A stretch of DNA of 64,000 nucleotides from Setophaga petechia (taxonomy: Eukaryota > Chordata > Aves > Passeriformes > Parulidae): positions 9,459,714 to 9,523,713 of the forward strand of contig JANCRA010000033.1 of the NCBI GenBank assembly GCA_024362935.1. The letters run 5' to 3'. Within the stretch, counting starts at the first letter, position 1. Every line of letters starts with the position of its first letter. Of this stretch, positions 43,801 to 55,800 are shown piece by piece. The translations under genes were made by a program, and so were the position numbers. Under the pieces are notes generated by a model, which saw only the letters and a list, made by a program, of their open reading frames with translations, had not been told where the DNA came from and did no database searches.

Positions 43801-46800
43801 GGAAGCAGGGAGCAGTAGCACTTATCAGGGAATTATTCTTCTAAAGACTTCAGCAACACCTCCACTGTGGTCTCAAGAGCAGATCTCCCCTGTTCCAGTA
43901 CAGCTTTGGGGGGCAGTGGTGCTGGGGTGGTCTCTGGTGGGGTGTGGGGACACAGCCCCAGTGCTGGCAAGCAGCATCCTCATGGTCTTTCCCTGCTCAG
44001 TGCTCTGCCTCGGCAGGCTTTGAAGGACTCACCTTTATTATCTGGGATAATAAATAAAGGACTCACCTTTACTATCTGGGGTAATAAATATTATCCCAGA
44101 GCCATGCAGGACAGGAATGGGGCTCACCTGGGGAGGAGGGTTTCCTTTCTCAGACTTCCCAAGCTGCCTCATTCCCCTTGTTCCCCTGCTGGGGACGGTA
44201 CAAACACGTGTGCCCCCGCAGTGGTGTGTGCCCTGGGGAGTGCAGGGGCTCTGGGGCAGTGGAGGTGTGCTGCCTGGGGGCAGTGGAGGTGTGCTGCCTT
44301 TCCCTGCTCTCTCAGCTGCAGGCACTGGCCAGAGCACGGAGGGGTGGGTGTGAGGCTGATGTCCTGCCTGCACACCTGCATCTCACCTGGACCAGGCCCC
44401 TGTCTGGCCCTTGTGGCGTGCTTCCCCCTCAGCACCATCCTGTTCTGCTGGGGCTCTACAGGGCTGGGCTACTGATTCATTCCTCCCGAGGAAGGAAAAA
44501 CTGCTGTGGTGTGAAATTCCCCCAAAGCTGCAGCACATCCTCCTTCCCTGCTGCAGTCTGGCTCCCTGCTCAGGATCAGTGAATTCTCTTTTCCTGGTTT
44601 TGTTTTTTTGAGGGTTTTGCTGGCTGTTGGGTGCCCAGTGCCCCGGGGGCACCGTGCCTGTACCTGCCAGCTGGGAGGGTGCAGGTGCCTTCTGTGGGCG
44701 CTTTTTGCATGAGGCAGGGGAAGCTTTGCAGGAGGATGCCACGGATGGGAGTGCCCAGGGGCTGGCTGGAGGTGCCTTGCTGTGGCCAGCGGCTGCCCCA
44801 GGGCTGCTGCCTGCCCAGGACGTGCCCCGGGGGACACCTGCACAGTGCCACAGCCCCGCTTGCCCTGCGGTGACACACGCTGCCACCCACAACTGGTGAG
44901 ACGAGCAACTCGCTTCTCGGCTAACAAGATTTAGGTGGATTATGCTATGTATTTAATCAAGGGCTAAGCTGATTGCCTTATTTGGAATGGATCAAAGCCC
45001 TTGGAAATGCCAGCCTGGAGACCAGCTATTGAGTGGGAGCACGCCTCAGCCCTGTGCCTGGGTGCCAGGCCGTGCTCTCGAAGAAGCCCGAGGCTCAGCA
45101 GGCAGGTTTGACAGCAGCAGTGACCAAATGCAGAACCAGATTGGAGAAGTCTGAGGTGGTGGGGAGGTAGGAGTGTGAGAATGTTGTTAGTCATTGACCA
45201 CCATGGAGCATTTGGGGGAAAAGGCTTCCTTTTCTAGCTTTCAGGTTGAAACCGTGTTTCCAGACACGTAAAGCTTTGTGCTGACAGCTCAGTGAGATGC
45301 TCTGCTGTTTGGCACTCAGGCTTCCACCTTCTAGAACAGCAGCTGTGACTCTTGTGAGCTTGTGTGGCTCTGCATTGGAGACCAGACTCCGTGCTGCTCA
45401 CACAGGGAGCCCCACATCTCCCTGCAGTGCCTGTCAGCAGCGTTGGAGCTCACAGGGGCCTCTGCTCCCTTGTCCTGGCCCCAGTGCAGCGTTGCCCTGG
45501 GACCTGCGGGGCTTTGGCAGCACGGGAGCTGGTGCTGGTTGTGGAGGAGCCAGGCAGAGCCAGGCAGAGGGTGCTCCTGCTGCTGCCAGCCCAGAGGCAG
45601 TTGCTCCTTGCTGTGCCCTTGGTGTGCAGAGGGAGCCCACGGTTCAGAGCTGTGCCTATAGGCAGGTGTTAAAAGTTTAAAATTGCTTTCCAGTTAGGAG
45701 CTGTTGTGCTTGTCAGGGTTGGCCTGGAGGGCCGGTGCATTGTCCAGCGTGGTGTCTCTTTCCTGTGGGGCTGGGGTTTTTGCCACGAGAGGTGTGCTGG
45801 TGCTCTGGGTGCCCTGTGAGCATGGTCTGCACGCCTCACCTGCGGGCACTGAGATGGCCCAGTTGAGCAAGATGTTGAAAATACACTGCTTACTGAAATC
45901 ACCCTCTCTTTTTCTGAAAAGGGGAAGTTTATCTAGGAACCAAGCTCTGTCTTGCTGCCATGTGATGCAAGTATGGCAAGCATAGGTCACAGCTCTCCCA
46001 CTCTGTGAATGTGGGCACTGCCTGTAGAACTGAAAATACCCAAGCAAAAGGCTTGGCTGGAGGGGCATGGGCAGCTTCTGCCTTGAGGTGGGTCAGGCTG
46101 CTCTCAGGCAGCAGCAGGTGCTCCCCGCAGCATCACTGCTCCTTCCTTTCACGTAAAGCAGCCCTGGCACTTTGCAAACATCTCTCCCCTCTGCCTCTCA
46201 GACCTCCTTGGTTTTGCCTCCTTGCCTGCTGCAGGAATAACCCTGGAGCAAGTGCAGGGATGTGCTCTGTCATACCCTCCTGTGCTGTGGGCCCCTTGTC
46301 CTGGCTGCCCCATCTCTCCTGGCTGTGGCCTGAGCCGTGGTGTGGGGCTGGCAGAGCATCTTGTGTGACACAGCCAGGTGTAAAACGCTCCATGTTCAAT
46401 TATTGCTGATCAAACCTGCTAATAAGGTGCTGCCTCAGTTCTCCTTCTGCCCAGATCCATTATGCATCTTCCTGCCCTAACTCGTGTGTGGCGTTATAGG
46501 AAAGGCTTGGTCAAGCATCCCTTTGTGTTTGGAGGGCCCGGGCAGGATTGTCAGTGTGCAGCCACCCCTCCAGCCTGACTGGGGGCTGTCCTGGGTGGCC
46601 TGGCAGTTTCTGGGCTGCAGCAGCAGGGCCTCTGCTAGTACCTGGCCTGTGAGCAGCTCCAGGGCTGCTGCTTCTGTGCATGGGGCTGGGAAGGGCCCTG
46701 GGGCAGGAGCAGATGGAGGGAGCTGTGGCAGAGGGGGCGGGGGCTGCCCAGCTTCAGGGTGCTCTGGGTTAACCCTGCTTTCACCTCATTAAACAAGAGA

Positions 46801-49800
46801 AAACGCCGTCAACGCAGCAATTGTGGGTTTGCTGCTGCGCTGCAGAAAGCTGGGGCAGAGCAGGGCCCATGGCCGGTGCTGACTCTGAGCCTTTTCCCCA
46901 CACTGCCCTCCCCCAGCTGCACGGGGGTGTCCCCCTGGCTGGGGAGGGGTCACCAGTCCCCAGACACCACGGGATGTGCCAGAGAGCAACACAGCATTTA
47001 TGGGGCCGGAGGGGGAGGATGGCTTTGGCTGTAATAGCTTGGGGAAGCAAACACAACCCGCACAAATTGGGTGACTTGAGTGGGGAAATGGGTGCAATCT
47101 AAAATCTCGTTCTCCAGATGGAGGGAATGGCTGGTGCCTTGGCAGGGAGGAGGAGGAAGGCGGGCTGCTGCTTTGCTGTGGGCTCATGCCATGCCCGGGG
47201 AGCTGCAGGTGCCGATGTGGGCAGGGTCTGTGAGGTACCAGCCTCAGCCAGCTCCTGGCCCAGAGGAGTCCTGCCCTCGCTGCCTGCTCTGCTCTTCTGG
47301 CTGTTCCACCTGGGAGCACGGGCCTCCCATTCCCGAGGTGTTTCATTTTTCCAAGGTAGCCATATGTCTGACTCATGTTTGCTGAGCTCCATTTCTGGCT
47401 GCAGACAGGCTGGAATTGATTAGTTTATTATTTTTCCCCCCTCTGCCCTGTTGCTTGTATCAATGGGAGAGTGGTCAGAACCCTTGGCAGACACTCAAGT
47501 CTCTTAAGGAAACTTAAGTTGCTGCTGTGTGCAAGGAGGTGTTTCAGTGGGAGAGAGGGAAGGAGGAGGAGGGTGTTTGCTGTTCCCTCATGTGCCCCTG
47601 TGTGTGCTCATCCCTTCCCAAGCAGTTGCAGACCCGATGGGAGCTGGTGGCCGGGGCAGGAGGAGGCAGTGATGGCTGCTCCTGCCCGCAGAGGGACAGG
47701 CAGGATGTTTTGTGCCCCACGTCCACAGGCTGATCACAGCCTGTGCTGAACTTTGCTCAGGGTGTTCCTGTTCGTATGGAGCCAGGTGGGCCTGGTGGGC
47801 TGTGAGCCTCGTCCTTCTCAGTGGCGGTGGGCAGGGTATCCCACAGACCCCGAGGCTGGTGTCCCACAGACCCCTGAGCCCCAGCTGCAGCCCGGGGCTG
47901 TGCCAGTGCTGATCCCTTGCTGAGCTGGCTGCCTCAATAGCCTTGTGGCCGCTTATCTGGGATTAATGTGTAACTTAGTGGCAGTGCTGGTGTGGTGCTG
48001 TGGTACAGGGTGGTGCGGATCTGCTCTCTGATTCCCCCTGCCCCTGATAAGGGTTGGGGTTTGCCCGTGCCTGGCGCCGGCGTGGCCGCGCTGCCGCCGA
48101 GGGCTGGGGTGTCTGGGGAGCAGGGAAGGGCAGGGCTGGGGGCAGCCACGAGCCTGCCCTGCCCACGGTCTGGTCCTGAAGGGCACGGGTGGCACAGGCC
48201 TGGGGTGATGGAAGGAAGGGTTTTTCTTTTCCCTGTTTGTGGCATCCCAAACAGACTCATGGCATTGCTCTTCTGCTGACACATAGGGAGGTGTCACACA
48301 GGCTGGGATTTGATGGGCAGTTTCTTAGGTGTTAAATAAGTTCATAGATGGAGGGATGATTTTTTTCCAGTGAAGTCATTCCCTACACTGATAATGGAAT
48401 CAGTTAATTTATTTACAGCAGCTGTGATACCAGTTTGCTTGTCAGGTGGAAGGAAATCATATAAAAATATTGTGTGTTCCAAGGTTGCATAGTTCACAAC
48501 AAAGCTAATAAATGTCTTGGGACATCAGAGTTCTTTCAAAATCCCGTAGGTAATGGTCTGTGTGTTGGAAGTTCAAAGTTGCACCCTCTCTCTGATAGCT
48601 TTTTTGCTTCTAATAAAACACAGCAGCTGGAGAGGCCATTCAGTGTTGCCTTTAATTATTGCAGACAAGAACAACTCTGTAATCTGACTGTGGAGGCCAA
48701 GCTGCTGTGGGTCTTAAATGGGTACACTCACTGCATGGTGAGAGTACCCTTGGCAGGGAGCTCTGAGCTGCTGCCTTTGAAAGTCTCGGACAATAATCAT
48801 CCCACACGATTGAAGAATTCTGTCTTGGAGAATTTTGTAGGAGTTGAAAGGGCTGGCTAGCCAGGCAGATGCATAGTGTGGAGGCGGGGCTGTGGCTGTG
48901 CCCCTTCCCTGGCTGCTGCCATGGCTGCTTTCCCAGGACCTGGCGATGTACAGAAAAGAAACCACAGCAGGGACAGTCTCGGGGTGTTGCTGCTGAGGGA
49001 TCTCTCCTTGGTCTCCATGGTGCAAATCGCGTTTGCTGCAAAGCAGCCTCTGTAGGTCAGGGCTGAGGCAGCTCGGGATGCTTTATCCCGCGCGGCATTG
49101 CAGAGATGGGCCTGTGTCTGGGCCGGTTAGCCCGGGGAGAGTGGAAGCAGCAGGTGCACGTCAGGTCAGAGGCCGCAGCTGCTGCAGGTGGCCGTGTCCT
49201 GCCAGGCAGGGCAGTCCTGGGTGTGCCCGGGGCGAGCCGGGCGGGGCGGCGCACTCTGCCCCTGCCGTGCCCCTCCCTGCCGGCTGCTGGGTGCGCCCAC
49301 CTGCCCTGCCCTGCGGAGCTCGGAGACAGGGACAGGCTCGGCCCAGCCCAGCCCTCCTCTGGGACGAGAATCCCTGCCCTGGGATCCTCCCCGTGCGGGT
49401 CCCCTGGGCCGCACGCATCTTGGGCGAGTTCGGCTGGGAGCAGGGCTTTCCCCGAGCTGCTTTTTTCAGGCGATGTGAATGGGACGTGCTGGACCGTGCT
49501 CCGGCCATAAATGGCACTGGGAGATGTGCCGCGGGTCTCGCTGAGCGGAGCGGGGAGCGCCCGCTGTCCTGGATGCTGCGGCACCGCCCTGCGCCGTGTG
49601 CGGCCGGGGGAGCGGAGCCGGGCCCCGTGTGCGGCCGGGGGAGCGGAGCCGGGCCCCGTGTGCGGCCGGGGGAGCGGAGCCGGGCCCCGTGTGCGGCCGG
49701 GGGAGCGGAGCCGGGCCCCGTGTGCGGCCGGGGGAGCGGAGCCGGGCCCCGTGCGCTCCTCCTCGCAGCCCCTGCCCCGTGTGCTGCCCCTCTCAGCCCT

Positions 49801-52800
49801 GCCCCGTGTGCCGCCCCTCTCAGCCCTGCCCCGTGTGCCGCCCCTCTCAGCCCTGCCCCGTGTGCTGCCCCTCTCAGCCCTGCCCCGTGTGCTGCCCCTC
49901 TCAGCCCTGCCCCGTGTGCTGCCCCTCTCAGCCCCTGCCCCGTGAGCGCAGCCCCTGCCCCGTGTGCTGCCCCTCTCAGCCCTGCCCCGTGTGCTGCCCC
50001 TCTCAGCCCTGCCCCGTGTGCCGCCCCTCGCAGCCCCTGCCCCGTGAGCACAGCCCCTGCCCCGTGTGCCGCCCCTCTCAGCCCCTGCCCCGTGTGCCGC
50101 CCCTCGCAGCCCCTGCCCCGTGTGCCGCCCCTCGCAGCCCCTGCCCCGTGTGCCGCCCCTCGCAGCCCCTGCCCCGTGTGCTCCTCCTCGCAGCCCCTGC
50201 CCCGTGTGCTCCTCCTCGCAGCCCGGGCCAGCCGGCCGTGACAGGCAAAGCGCTGACCTGGAACAGCCTCTCGGACCCCCTTGGAACGGCTCCCTTGCAG
50301 CAGACATGCGGCCGTGCATGTGATAACCCTTTTTGTTCAGCCACGCTGAACTTGTAGAACATGCTTGAAAAATCAGGTCTGTGGTTTTTTGGGGGGGAAT
50401 AGCCAAAACAACAGAACCTGTTCTCATTTTCTCCAGCAAAGTCTGGGTGTTATAACTCCAGGCAGTGCAGTTTGTGGTGTGTGAACTGAGTCAGTAGATC
50501 CATTACTCTTAAGCTGTTTTTTGACAGTTTCCAATGGGTACTCTCCAATGGGTATAATCTCCTAATTTGGAAGATTAACAAATCAATGATTTCAAAATCT
50601 ATTTAACTGGTGTTTGATGTGTATAGAAATTTTAAATCTGAATCCCACCTGTCTCCTGTTCTCTGCTGTGGTCTGACTGTGTTCTAGATTGCTTCCAGCT
50701 GGTGAAGGACAGCACTGGTGAACTCCCTATTGACTGCATTTCCTCGGCAGTGCCACTCCACATGTCCCCATTTCCCTGCATGTCCTGTGACTGCCTGTTT
50801 GAGCAGGATGCCCAGGTTGGTGGCAGCGCCTGCCTGCAGCGGGGGATTTCCTTTGTCTCCTTCAGCAGTTCCAGTTCCCATGGCCCAGGGGATGAGGAGT
50901 TGTCCCCATGTCCTTCCGTGCCCTCCTGCTTCAAGGACAGAGCTCAGGAGGCTCTGCCTGTTTTTTCCTCTCCCTTGCTTGCCCAAGCGTTCACTTAATT
51001 TTTATCTATAATTTTTCTTAACAAAAGCTCTCCCTCTGTTTGTTCATCCTGATCCTACATGAGCACTGGGCTCAGGCCCTGGGATTCCTGACGCCTTGGG
51101 AGGGTGTCCAGGAGGCAGGAATTCCCAGCCCTTTGTCTCCTAATGAGCCGAAGGAAGGAGCGCCGAGCTGTGAGTGTTTGGAAGAGCAAATGTTTGCTGT
51201 GGTAGCAGCAGCCGGGGCTGCCAGCCCCGAGGTCGGGTCGGTGTCGGTGGCAGCGCTGCTGAAGAGCCTTTGATTGCTCATTTGTGGTGGCTGCGTTTGT
51301 GCTCTGCCTGCCCGGAACGTGCTGCCGGCCGATCTCTGCTGCTCCTGGGAGCCTTTGTGCTGATCCTGGTGGAGGGAGCGGGATGGGCAGGGCAGACTGG
51401 CTGGACATGGGCACGGAGGGATGGAAAATAGACAGGACATGCAGCCGTGTGCAATCGCATCTCCTGAATGGCAATTAAAGCAGGAGAGTCTGGATCTCTC
51501 GAGGAAGGGTAATATTTAACTTGGGCAGGTGCTTGTTATGCTCCATGCTCCAGCCTGCACGTGTCACTGTGCCCTTCCTCAGAGAGGAGCTGCAGCAGAG
51601 ACCTGCACTGCTCCTGGGATTTGCACAGCCCGGTGTGGTTTTACAGCCATCCCTGGCATTCCTGCCCTGGTGCACAGGTGACTGTGTGCTCCTGGCTCTG
51701 CCCCTGCTCGGCGCTGGGGTGGCACGTGTTGGCACTGCACCTGGCCTGACCCCGCTGCCAGCCTTGCCTGCTGCTGCGTGCAGAGCTCCTTCCACGGCTG
51801 CTTTGGTGCTGTGTGTGTTTTATGAGTTCCCTTGGCCTTCTGGGCTGTCCCATGTGTGCAGAGCGTGTTGTGCTCCCCTTGCTGGGTATCCTAAAGCCGT
51901 GCAGTGGCACAAACACCTCTGTGCAGGCAGCTCTGGGAATGCAAATGGAAGTTGCCACCTTTAAAGGTGTACCTGAAAAATTTAGATTCTCTTAGTATAA
52001 TATGGATTTTCCTCCCCTTGCTGAGGTTTCTCCAGGTTTTTCTGTAAGATAGTTCAGGTACAAATTTCCCATATTCAGGTTTTGACTGAGTGTCACTTTA
52101 GCCTCCCATCTTCCTGCTTGCTGTGTGCACATGCAAGCTGCCAGCTTGCCAATTTTGGGAACAAGTGGTTTGTAATTACCAGCTCAGTGCTGCTGCTGCA
52201 CTGTTAATTCTTAGACCATTTAATGTATCAAATTATTCCTTCCTGTGCTATTTAGAGGCAAAGGGCTAAGTAACAGTGATGGCATTAATATTAAATTCTC
52301 TAAAACTAATAGGAACCTCTTATTTAATTGTTCTGGCACTCAGCATGTCTGGGGAATACAGTGCCACTAGAAAGCTAATGGAGACTGAGGTCTCATGGTG
52401 TATTAACGCTGGGATGCTGCTACTTTTCCTAGTTGGGTTATTTATGAGTTAAGACTATCGTAACTGTCTATCAGTGCCTTAGAGGCTTAGTTTGATTAAA
52501 CCCCTTTATGTTGCTAATGCTAATGGAGCTGGATTGATGCTGGGGATCTGCGGGGAGAGCTTAGCAAAAGGCTTAGCGTAGACATGACTCTGCTGGTTTT
52601 GCTGTCTCTGGGCCCTGCGGGAGGTGTCTGCAGCAGGCAGGAGCCCCAGCCCTGCAGGGTGAGCTGAGCACCCACCCTGCTGCCTGTGGGACCCTCACCC
52701 TGCCCGGGCACTGCTGCATCTCCCACGTGAGGTGTCCCGCGAGCTCTGCTGGGCACCTTGTGCCCACTCCCAGCATCTGGCAGAGTGTTCAGCAGGAGTT

Positions 52801-55800
52801 TCCCTGGTGGTGCATTGGTTTGTGGCTGTGCTGGTTGAAATGGGGGCTCTGGGGCTGGCAGGGATTGTCCTTGCTGCTGCAGGGCTCCAGGTGCTGGCAG
52901 GAGAAGGCTGCACGTAGCAGTGAGACCCCAATGAACCCAAACATCCCCTCTGTGCTTCTCCAGCATGAGTGCTCTAATGAATGGGAAAATGCTGAATGTG
53001 ACAGAAAGCCCTAAATCTCAAAGCAGAGGAAGGCTGGCTGCTTCCTCAGGAAAGCCTGGTGGCCGTGCTGGGCGCTGATACTGCTGCAGGCATGCAGGGC
53101 TGCTGGGAGGCACCTGGCCCCTCTTCCTGCCCTGGCTGCAGGGGCTGTGCCCCCAGCCCGGGCACCCCGCTGTCCCTGCAGGGTGGGATGCTGCAGGAAG
53201 GTCCCGTGTCAGGGTCAGCAGTGGGACGTGTCAGGTCTGCCCCTGTCCTGTGTTGGGGGCTGGCACGGATCACAGGCAGTCCTCTTCCAAATCAGCTCCC
53301 AGGCTGCAAATTACCCTGTTGCCTCTTCTAGTATGTATCATCATGATGAAACTAATTTTCCATGGGAGAGTCAGCTGTTTCTTGATTAGAAGTGCTCCGA
53401 AAATACTAACAGAGAAATGATTACAGGAAGACTTCAGTGCTCATTTATGTAATTGGACTTTACTTCCCTGGCTGAAGTTGTTGCATCCACTCCTGGCTGG
53501 AGTGAGCACTTGCTCTCCCAGTTTGCTTGTGAGCAGAGAGGTTAAGGTGCAGCATCCCAAGGGGTGCCATGCCCTGGGGTGCAGCCTTGCTCCAGCTGGT
53601 GACAAGCTGTCATGTTTTCTGTGTGTTTAAATCACAGCAGGGTTGACTTGTCCTTTAATGAACCAACAAGAATGATCTTCAGGCAGTTATTTGGGCAAAT
53701 GGATTCTTAAATTCTGCTTGTTTTCTGGGTGGGGAGTTCTGAGGATTTGCTGGAAATTAATAGGAGAAGGGACAGCTCCCCTCTCCCATGCTGTCCTTGT
53801 CCAGCTGCCCAGTGGCAGCAGCCAGGCTGCTGTCACTCCGTGCTGTGCTCTGCAGCCCCGCATGCTCACAGGGAAGAAAGGCAGAAGGCCGATGTAATTT
53901 TCGAGATCATCCTGTGTGATGAGATTAGCAATATATCACAACAGGGAGAATTGCTTTCTGGCTGACCCACGGTTCAGGCCAAGCCCACCACGAGCCTGTG
54001 TCTGCAGCAGTGAATGCTCAGGGGTGATGGGCATCTGCTCTGGGAAACGCCTCTGGGTATAGGGGCCCTGGGCTCTGCAGGGTCGGCCAGGTCAGGCTTA
54101 ATAAATTTAAAACATGGCTAATTTGCTCATCAAAAGGGCAGTAAATGGAGGAGGAGTGAGATTTAAGCTCGGCACAGCGATTCCCAAATGTTGGTGCAGC
54201 CCCAGCCCTGGCCACAGCAGCCCCTGGAGCTAATCTAAGCACGTGTGTGCACAGGGAGCGAAATGTTTACAGTAACGTGGTTTAAATCCGATTTTCTGAC
54301 CTGAAAGAATTGCATGTTCTGGATAAACACAGTGTTTGTGAGGCTTATCTCATGCAGGCAGTTTTGGGGGTAGGAGAAGGGGCTCTGGTCGTGGGGGTCT
54401 GTTGCTGTTGGGTGTTTGGCGTGTCGATGGCACACCGTCCTTGGCCAGGTATCTCCTTAATCATCTGCTTAAAGGGGTTAATATGTGAAAAGGCAACTGC
54501 TGCCTGACACAAAGCTGGTGTTGTTGCTGCTGCTCCCCTGGGATGCTGTGACAGTCTGCTCAGGATTCCCGCGGCCCGGCCCTGCGAGCGGTGTCATGTG
54601 GCTGCGGCGGGGCCGGCTCCGTGCGCGCCGCGCGGGGAACAATCGGCGCTTTCAGCGGCCCGACGAGCCTCCCTCTTCCTCAAATTCACCAGGACTGCAC
54701 GCGGATTTGTCTCTCCTGTTCTTTCATGCTTCACCAAACCTGGATCTGCTTTACCCAGCAAGCAGAAGCATAATGAAGTAGAAAGTGAAATTACTTGATC
54801 AGCATCAGCGAGTTGTTTTCCAGCTCTGACCCAGCTCCGTGTGCGCTGGAAGATGCGGACTGGGCGCCCCTTCCTGCCGCAGCCTGGGCCCGAGCGCAGC
54901 CCGGCTGGGCGGCTGCAGCCCCCATTGCTGTGTGCAGAGGAGAGGGGCTGTGCCTGCCTCTTGGGCAGCCTCAGGGTTTTGGGAGGGCTCTCGGTGCTGG
55001 CTGGAGGCGGTGCCGAGGCTGCGGTGCCGCTGTCCCGCTCGGTCCGTGCCTGCCCGGCTGCGGGGGATGCTGTGCCCGTGGCTGCATGCCCTACCTGGCT
55101 CCGGGGGATGCTGTGCCCTGCCATGCCCTACCCGGCTCCGGGGGATGCTGTGCCCGTGACTGCATGCCCTGCCCGGCTCTGGGGCATGCTGTGCCCGTGG
55201 CTGCATGCCCTGCCATGCCCTGCCTGGCTCTGGGGGATGCTGTGCCCGTGGCTGCATGCCCTGCTTGCTGTGCCCATGGCTGCATGCCCTGCTTGCTGCT
55301 GCCTGCTGGTAGGGCCTGGTGCCAGCAGCAGGGTGACTGCTGTCACTGGGCAGGACGTGGCCTTGGGGACCAGATGCCCCAAGCACCAATCCTTAACGTG
55401 GCACACCAGAGGCAGGGCTGTGGCTGGGCCTTGCTGAGAAACTGCACCAGAGCTCACTCTGGTTTCAGCTGTAGCTGCCACCAGCTGACCTGGCAGTCAC
55501 TCTGGTTGCAGAGCTGGCCCCAGACCAGGTGGCTGAGCCAAGAGGGTTTGAGCTTTGTCTGAGGCAGCTCCTGCTCATTGCTGTGTAACCACTGGCTTAA
55601 GGTGCCATCACTGCCCCAACTGCAAAGGGCACACACGTGGGGAAGGGAGGGGCTGGAAATGGACATTTAAATTTGCAATGTGAGACATTTAGTTGCCAAG
55701 CACTTCATGCAATTGGCCCCCTTCTTTCTGAAAATCCAGTTATCCCCCATGGCTCAGGCTGGGCATGGGCAGCAGCTGGGCAGGGCACTGGGCTCTGGGC

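Noticed and set aside
49033..50439. 402-codon (+) and 460-codon (-) ORFs
   Set aside because: Open frames are created by stop-free 31- and 27-bp arrays inside B4GALT5 intron 1.
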